Shown here: one piece after another, positions 31,883 through 32,620 of the stretch
How the letters are laid out: every line of letters begins with the position of its first letter
Numbering within the stretch: the stretch's first letter is position 1
Origin: Erysipelotrichia bacterium
Lineage (GTDB): Bacteria; Bacillota_I; Bacilli_A; Erysipelotrichales; Erysipelotrichaceae
Direction of reading: 5' to 3'
DNA: 32,620 nt
Assembly (NCBI GenBank): GCA_009916335.1
Contig: SAAR01000007.1
Coordinates: forward strand, 1-32,620
Notes under the pieces: generated by a model
Databases searched by the model: none
The model's input: only the letters and a program-made list of their open reading frames with translations
Told to the model about the DNA's origin: nothing
Position numbers and translations under genes: made by a program

Positions 31883-32213
31883 AAGAACAGAGCAAGAAAT
31901 ATTAACTGAAATTAATTGTTTTATTATGGAAATGAAAGATTTAATATTTGAGTATAAGACATTTGAAGCCTTTCGTGAAAATAGAAAAGCACAGCATTCT
32001 TTATCTATGTTGTTTATAGCAATAGGGGAATTGTGTAATAAACTGGCAAATGAATATAAAAATAATTATGATAAAAATATATTGATTTCTGCAATAAGTA
32101 TGAGAAATTTTTTATCTCATGGTTATTGGGACGTTGACTATCAGATACTTTGGGATACAGCTATTGAAGATATACCAGTACTTGAAGCTATGATTAATCA
32201 GAATATAGAATAA
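31875..32213 (+). CDS. HepT-type HEPN toxin
   Basis: 112 aa HEPN RNase of the HepT (DUF86) family. The catalytic motif is RNFLSHGYW near residue 76 (Rx4H followed by x-Tyr); the Tyr is the residue expected to be AMPylated by MntA. Helical throughout. GAGGAGGA precedes ATG 31875; an earlier TTG at 31851 is part of that ribosome-site region. It is co-translated with the antitoxin. Confidence 0.88.
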   Translation: MAKRTEQEILTEINCFIMEMKDLIFEYKTFEAFRENRKAQHSLSMLFIAIGELCNKLANEYKNNYDKNILISAISMRNFLSHGYWDVDYQILWDTAIEDIPVLEAMINQNIE

Positions 32214-32292
32214 AATTGTACCCGCCGCTGTTACAAAATAAAAGCACTTTATGAAATTGTATAGAATACAATGATGGAAGTAAAAAATGGGA
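32214..32292. other. Spacer between hepT and the next array remnant
   Basis: No ORF. ATTGTAT-3-ATACAAT hairpin (32256-32272) and a TTGTA/TACAA pairing just after the hepT stop. No strong T tract, so it is not a clear terminator. Confidence 0.4.
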
Positions 32293-32430
32293 AGGTAAAG
32301 AATGCGAAAAAAAAAGGAGTAGTCGGAAGCTACTCCTTTTCTGTGGCATATTCTTATGCTCTAACCACTATTATTATATGCAACTAAGTGTAAAAAATCA
32401 AGGCATTCTAAAAAAGATATGTGAAAAAAA
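32293..32430 (+). ncRNA. 3' portion of a fifth array unit (unit B-like)
   Basis: AAAGAATGCGAAAA and the terminator GGAGTAG-7-CTACTCC-TTTT (32316-32340) match the 3' part of units A/B. The tail with X2 (TGGCATATTCTTA), CTAACCACTATTATTATATGC and ACTAAGTG follows unit B almost base for base, whereas truncated unit D is unit C-like. The homology to B ends after GTGAAAAAA (about 32430), where the IS30 element appears to start. Confidence 0.65.
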
Positions 32431-32473
32431 TAGATTTCCTCAAATTTTTTTGAAAATTCCGAAACAACCCTTT

Positions 32474-32502
32474 TTGTCAAAACAAGTTCCGTTTTTTATA
32501 AT
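32474..32502 (+). promoter_or_regulatory. Promoter of the IS30-family transposase
   Basis: TTGTCA (32474-32479), 17 bp, TATAAT (32497-32502), about 30 bp before the transposase start. Confidence 0.65.
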
Positions 32503-32535
32503 ATAGTGGGAGCCTGTATGCGGAAAGGAGTCTTT

Positions 32536-32620
32536 ATGAATACTACAAGTAAACAATTAACGCAAAAACAAAGATATCAAATTGAAGTTATGTTAAACGA
32601 GAGATGTTCTCTATCAGACA
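32536..32620 (+). CDS. IS30-family transposase, N-terminal part
   Basis: The first 28 codons, with a GGAAAGGAG ribosome site at 32522-32530. KQLTQKQRYQIEVMLNERCS is the start of the IS30 N-terminal helix-turn-helix (usually Lxx-Q/E-RYxIxxLLxEG). The catalytic DDE domain lies beyond the window edge. Confidence 0.85.
   Translation, partial: MNTTSKQLTQKQRYQIEVMLNERCSLSD

Larger units (their letters stand above)
32430..32620 (+). mobile_element. IS30-family insertion sequence, left end (truncated by window)
   Basis: The array homology breaks near 32430 and is replaced by sequence leading into an IS30-type transposase. The exact terminal inverted repeat cannot be fixed without the other end, which lies beyond the window. 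Confidence 0.65.

Noticed and set aside
31077..32430. IS110-type bridge RNA or TnpB-type guide RNA explanation for the array
   Set aside because: Variable strands with copies nearby suggested a guide, but the only mobile element in reach is IS30-type, which is not known to use a guide RNA.

Overview
The window is AT-rich, low-GC Firmicutes DNA that looks like a gut Erysipelotrichales/Coprobacillaceae-type spore former. This taxonomic call is an inference from four things: the spoVT-yabO-yabP-yabQ-divIC sporulation/division block, low-GC codon use, the anaerobic ribonucleotide reductase, and mutS-mutL-miaA. No marker gene fixes the species.

Layout. (1) 1-5300: a YngK-like family 10 glycosidase, then spoVT, rqcP (yabO), a reversed M50 site-2 protease, yabP, yabQ and divIC. 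This is largely the Bacillus subtilis spoVT-divIC order without yabM/yabN. A possible AT-hook protein and a SipW-type signal peptidase follow. (2) 5300-11000: a short-chain dehydrogenase, then an accessory patch bounded by two ~270-bp direct copies of a hairpin-rich repeat (6207-6475, 9022-9295). The patch holds broken AbiEi-like and replication-protein-like pieces, a YefM-YoeB toxin-antitoxin pair with a recognisable TGTACA-type operator, and a DUF234-type ATPase. Beyond it lie an NlpC/P60-like cell-wall hydrolase and a lipoprotein. (3) 11000-16470: a MarR-NrdG fusion gene with a matching palindrome over its own -35 box, an NrdD-glutaredoxin fusion, and a two-gene ABC exporter. (4) 16500-21660: accessory genes (GNAT/YoaP, TetR, alpha/beta hydrolase, serine hydrolase, small unknowns). 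Part of this is framed by a 14-bp direct repeat of the 3' end of a tRNA-Leu(GAG) gene, as expected for an island inserted at that tRNA. (5) 21800-29590: housekeeping genes: a CarD-like regulator, a low-molecular-weight phosphatase, mutS, a small membrane protein, mutL, miaA and a NUDIX hydrolase. (6) 29600-32620: no ordinary genes at first, but a tandem array of four ~450-485-bp units. Each unit has a promoter, a ~250-nt structured RNA and (in three units) an intrinsic terminator. A MntA-HepT toxin-antitoxin cassette interrupts the last unit, and an IS30-family element begins at the right edge.

The most unusual object is the RNA array. In units A-C a unit-specific segment (X1) pairs with a downstream strand (X'), and a near copy of X1 (X2) lies just beyond the terminator. 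X' could therefore pair either upstream or across the terminator. All three strands change together from unit to unit, which points to a conserved, possibly bistable RNA or a DNA-level process. I do not recognise the family.
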